A stretch of 17,960 nt of DNA from Mageeibacillus sp. UBA1255. Lineage in GTDB: Bacteria > Bacillota > Clostridia > UBA1212 > UBA1255. Every line of letters begins with the position of its first letter. Positions within the stretch are counted from its first letter, which is position 1. Under the pieces are notes generated by a model. It saw nothing but the letters and a program-made list of their open reading frames with translations, was not told where the DNA came from and made no database searches. Position numbers and translations under genes: made by a program. The DNA lies in the NCBI GenBank assembly GCA_002308795.1, contig DBVV01000076.1, positions 10,649 to 28,608 of the forward strand, given 5' to 3'. Below, piece by piece: positions 15,227 to 17,960 of the stretch.

Positions 15227-15847
15227 ATGGAATTCAAAGTATATCAGAAAGAACTTGAACTGCAGTCACGCGGGTGGATACCGACGTTTCACGACGTATC
15301 GAAGGAAGTGACAGAAATAGTAAAGGCTTCGGGTGTAAAAAACGGAACCGTATGTATTGCGTCGCATCATACGACCTGTTCCATCATGATACAGGAGTGC
15401 TCTCACGATCTTGATAAATATGATCTCGAGTATTTGCAGCACGATATTCTCGATATCATGAAAAAACTCGTACCGTCATATGACGAGGAGCATGAATACC
15501 GCCATCCCGGTCCCGTACATACGCAGTTCGGCCGTTACGTCAATGAACCGGGGGACTTTACTTCTCTTAATACCGACGGGCATCTTCGCTCGGTATTCTT
15601 CGGCAGAAGCGAGACGATGACAATCAAAGACGGAATACTTGATGGCGGTGAATTTGCTCATATATATTTTGTCGACTGGGATTGCGTCAGAGCAAGACGC
15701 CGTCAGCTGAACATTACCGTAATGGGAACGGTTGAAGACGTCGGAGACAGAAAATGGAACGGCGGCGAAGTTATAAACACTTTGCGCAAATATACCGACG
15801 AGGAAAAAGCTTACGACGTTCATTACACGCTTCAGCAGAAGAGATAG
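15227..15847 (+). CDS. yjbQ: YjbQ/UPF0047 family protein, enlarged form
   Basis: A 206-residue protein of the YjbQ family (called secondary thiamine-phosphate synthase because some members show weak activity; the true role is unclear). Conserved segments are ASHHTTCSIMIQE (about 45-57), EYRHPGP, NTDGHLRSVFFG, TIKDGILDGG and IYFVDWDCVRARRRQL. Ordinary members are about 130-140 residues. Here an insert lies between EYRHP and the DGH motif, and about 35 residues extend past the usual C-terminus. The start has AAAGGA about 7 nt upstream. It sits inside a sugar-catabolic operon, not with thiamine genes, so a function on a sugar intermediate (for example a lactone or keto sugar) is more likely than thiamine synthesis; that is inference. 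Confidence 0.88.
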   Translation: MEFKVYQKELELQSRGWIPTFHDVSKEVTEIVKASGVKNGTVCIASHHTTCSIMIQECSHDLDKYDLEYLQHDILDIMKKLVPSYDEEHEYRHPGPVHTQFGRYVNEPGDFTSLNTDGHLRSVFFGRSETMTIKDGILDGGEFAHIYFVDWDCVRARRRQLNITVMGTVEDVGDRKWNGGEVINTLRKYTDEEKAYDVHYTLQQKR

Positions 15848-15952
15848 AAAACGTGTAACATAAAAACGTTGCTTAGCGCGTACGATGTTTTTGATATCAA
15901 TATACAGCGTAAAACAAAAGATTGCCGTTGTCTAAAGAGGAGGAACATAAAT

Positions 15953-16927
15953 GTGAAGAATTCAGAATCGGAGAGGATAATACAGGTTATACGCGGCACG
16001 GGAATTCTGCCGGCGATCGTATTCAAATCACAGGCATGGATCGAACCGCTTGGACAAATACTGAAAAAGACCGGCTTCGGGGCTGTGGAAGTGCTTTTCA
16101 GAAGCGCGGGCGCCTCGGAAGCGGTAAGGGAGTTCAAACGCAAATTTCCGGATCTGCTCGTGGGAGCCGGTACGGTTCTGACGTGTGAACAGGCGTCTGA
16201 AGCGTTTGAAGCGGGTGCGGATTTTATTATATCGCCGGGATACGGCGATAAACTTGTGGACTTCTGCCTGCAAAGAAACAAGCTGATAATACCGGGATGC
16301 AGCTCAGCGTCGGAAATCCAGCGTGCTTATGAGGCGGGATTGCGGGTCCTTAAATTATTTCCGGCTGAAAGACTCGGCGGAATCGGAGCTGTCAAAGATC
16401 TTGCCGCGCCGTTCAGCGGAGTTGAATTTATACCTACAGGCGGGATAAATATGGATAACCTTGACGGTTATATGCAGAACAACCGCGTGCTTGCCGTCGG
16501 AGGCAGTTTTATGGCTCCGTATTCTTTACTGGAAAGCGAACGGTATGAAGCGGTTGCCGATTTGTATGAAAAAGCGGCGAGGGCGGCAGTCGGATTCAGA
16601 TTTGCTCACGTAGGGGTCAACTGTCAGAGCGACGCGGAGGCAGTAGACTCGGCGCGGCGTTTATCCGCTCTGTTTGGATTTCCCGTTACGGAAAAAGCCA
16701 ATTCCGTGTACTCCGGAACCGGGGTCGAATACCTTCGCCGCGGCGGATACGGAGAAAAAGGTCATATAGGTATACGCACGTATTCCATGGAACGTGCAAT
16801 AACGTATCTTAAAGCCCGAGGCGCAGAGTTTATTGAAGAAAGCAGAAAATATGACGCGGCGGGAAATCTGAGCTGTGTTTATCTGAAAGAAGAAATCGCA
16901 GGATTTGCCGTCCATATTGTGAAATGA
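15953..16927 (+). CDS. KDPG/KHG aldolase fused to a C-terminal VOC (glyoxalase-like) domain
   Basis: A 324-residue, two-domain protein. Residues 1-210 are a class I 2-keto-3-deoxy-6-phosphogluconate aldolase: GILPAIVF, E46 in AVEVLFRS, VGAGTVLT, Schiff-base lysine K134 in VLKLFPAE, and the phosphate-binding PTGGIN near 161-166. It should split a 2-keto-3-deoxy-phospho sugar acid into pyruvate and an aldehyde phosphate. Residues about 216-324 form a VOC domain (FAHVGVN with H219, GHIGIRTYSMERA, C-terminal EEIAGFAVHIVK). Normal KDPG aldolases (about 210) lack this domain. The start is GTG 15953, with AGGAGG 9 nt upstream; an overlapping ATG at 15951 reads straight into TGA. The leader before it is 105 nt, the longest gap in the operon, and holds the palindrome TTGATATCAA (15891-15900). 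Confidence 0.92.
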   Translation: MKNSESERIIQVIRGTGILPAIVFKSQAWIEPLGQILKKTGFGAVEVLFRSAGASEAVREFKRKFPDLLVGAGTVLTCEQASEAFEAGADFIISPGYGDKLVDFCLQRNKLIIPGCSSASEIQRAYEAGLRVLKLFPAERLGGIGAVKDLAAPFSGVEFIPTGGINMDNLDGYMQNNRVLAVGGSFMAPYSLLESERYEAVADLYEKAARAAVGFRFAHVGVNCQSDAEAVDSARRLSALFGFPVTEKANSVYSGTGVEYLRRGGYGEKGHIGIRTYSMERAITYLKARGAEFIEESRKYDAAGNLSCVYLKEEIAGFAVHIVK

Positions 16928-16936
16928 GGAATAAAG

Positions 16937-17959
16937 ATGAAAAACGTAGTATGTTTTGGAGAACTGATGCTCAGTCTTTGCCCGAGGGGTTATTATAAAT
17001 TCATTCAGGTGGACGAAGTGGAAATGTTTTACACAGGCGCGGAAGCCAACGTGGCGGCATCTTTGGCGCAATACGGGATGAAGGCACAGTATGTAACGCG
17101 TCTGCCGCACAATATGCTCGGCGAAGCCGCGCTTGCTTTTCTCAGAAAATATGGTATCGGAACCGATTTTGTCGACTGGGGAGGAGACCGTATCGGTATA
17201 ATTTATACAGAGCGCGGTGCGGCTCAGCGCCCTTCTGCAGTAGTATATGACCGCTCTCATTCCTCGATCGCTGAGGCGCCCGAAGACTGTTTTGACTGGG
17301 ACAGAATATTTGCCGACTCCGATTGGTTTCATTTTACCGGAATCACTCCGGCGTTGAGCGACAATACTGCCGCCATAACTGAGCAGGCATGTCGCGAAGC
17401 TAAAAAAAGAGGGATTACCGTAAGCTGCGATCTCAATTACCGCAAAAAACTCTGGACTACCGAAAAAGCCGGTCAGGTGATGAGACGCCTGCTTCCTTAC
17501 GTCGACGTGCTTATAGCTAATGAGGAGGACTCTGAAAAGGTATTGGGCATCAAAGCCGGAAATACCGATGTTACGGCGGGCGAATTAGACTGCGGAGGCT
17601 ATATCGAAGTTGCAAAAAAGATTTCCGGAGAATTCCGTATTCCTTATATAGCAACAACGCTGAGAAAAAGCATTTCCGCTTCAATCAATGACTGGTCGGC
17701 TATGTTGTATCACGACGGTGAGACGTATTTTTCAAAAAATTATACAATCCAGATTGTAAACCGTGTCGGTGGAGGTGACAGTTTTGCAAGCGGTTTAATA
17801 TACGCAATACGAAACGGTATGGAGGATCGTGACGCATTGGAATTTGCCGCGGCGGCGTCATGTCTGAAGCATAGTATCGAGATGGATTTCAATCTTGTTA
17901 CGGTGGAACAGGTCATGACTCTTATGAACGGCGACGGTTCGGGACGTGTACAGAGATAA
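16937..17959 (+). CDS. kdgK: PfkB-family sugar kinase, probable 2-keto-3-deoxygluconate kinase
   Basis: A 340-residue ribokinase-fold kinase, complete in the window. The first strand VVCFGELMLSLCP, the substrate lid region GAEANVAASLAQYG, the DLNYRKKLW segment typical of KDG kinases, and the anion-hole/catalytic motif GGGD with D281 (usual GAGD) are all present. It phosphorylates a 2-keto-3-deoxy sugar acid with ATP, giving the substrate for the aldolase encoded 9 nt upstream; the two genes are almost certainly cotranslated. AGGA, overlapping the end of the aldolase gene, is the likely ribosome site. The pairing with the aldolase supports the KDG kinase call over fructokinase or ribokinase. 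The exact sugar acid could differ from KDG (for example a galacto- or deoxy-variant). Confidence 0.9.
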   Translation: MKNVVCFGELMLSLCPRGYYKFIQVDEVEMFYTGAEANVAASLAQYGMKAQYVTRLPHNMLGEAALAFLRKYGIGTDFVDWGGDRIGIIYTERGAAQRPSAVVYDRSHSSIAEAPEDCFDWDRIFADSDWFHFTGITPALSDNTAAITEQACREAKKRGITVSCDLNYRKKLWTTEKAGQVMRRLLPYVDVLIANEEDSEKVLGIKAGNTDVTAGELDCGGYIEVAKKISGEFRIPYIATTLRKSISASINDWSAMLYHDGETYFSKNYTIQIVNRVGGGDSFASGLIYAIRNGMEDRDALEFAAAASCLKHSIEMDFNLVTVEQVMTLMNGDGSGRVQR

Positions 17960-17960
17960 A

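Noticed and set aside
15869..15952. Upstream TTG start extending the aldolase by 28 residues
   Set aside because: No ribosome site precedes the TTG, and the extension covers the strong AGGAGG used by GTG 15953.
16661..17332. Open frame of 223 codons on the minus strand
   Set aside because: It crosses the end of the aldolase-VOC gene and the start of the kinase, both well supported; no ribosome site or domain.

Overview
The window looks like part of a Bacillota (Firmicutes) genome, most likely an uncultured gut- or rumen-type Clostridia. This rests on strong AGGAGG-type ribosome binding sites, a cell-wall sorting signal of the PxTGD type, lipoproteins with Gram-positive-style lipoboxes, and an OmpR/HAMP-kinase pair typical of that phylum. 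The species cannot be named from the sequence alone.

Layout. (1) 1-216 is the 3' end of rplL (ribosomal protein L7/L12), closed by a strong bidirectional terminator. (2) 351-2144, minus strand: a two-component system (response regulator, then HAMP histidine kinase) read from a near-consensus promoter. (3) 2357-5350, plus strand: a 997-residue lipoprotein of unknown function, divergent from the two-component genes, followed by a heptamer tandem repeat and a GNAT acetyltransferase. (4) 5948-6103: a compact tRNA-Pro(UGG) transcription unit with promoter, tRNA and terminator. (5) 6122-6656: a scar-like segment with the C-terminal remnant of a ROK-family repressor and an isolated terminator. (6) 6657-9314: two secreted, surface-anchored proteins, one with a QPQTGD sortase signal and one with a C-terminal membrane anchor. 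(7) 9459-17959: seven closely spaced plus-strand genes forming a sugar-catabolic operon.

The operon is the main point of interest. It encodes a surface lipoprotein resembling GH71/GH99-type glycosidases with a C-terminal CBM9/DOMON-like domain, a Gfo/Idh/MocA protein resembling NAD-dependent glycosidases of the GH109 type, an arabinose-isomerase-like enzyme with the four catalytic residues in place, an LDH2-family NAD(P)H oxidoreductase, an enlarged YjbQ-family protein, a KDPG aldolase fused to a VOC domain, and a PfkB kinase of the KdgK type. My inference is that an extracellular glycan or glycoside is cut at the surface, the product is freed or oxidised inside, isomerised and oxidised or reduced to a 2-keto-3-deoxy acid, phosphorylated and split to pyruvate plus a phosphorylated aldehyde. 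No dehydratase and no transporter lie inside the window. The substrate is unknown and the route does not match a textbook pathway that I can name.
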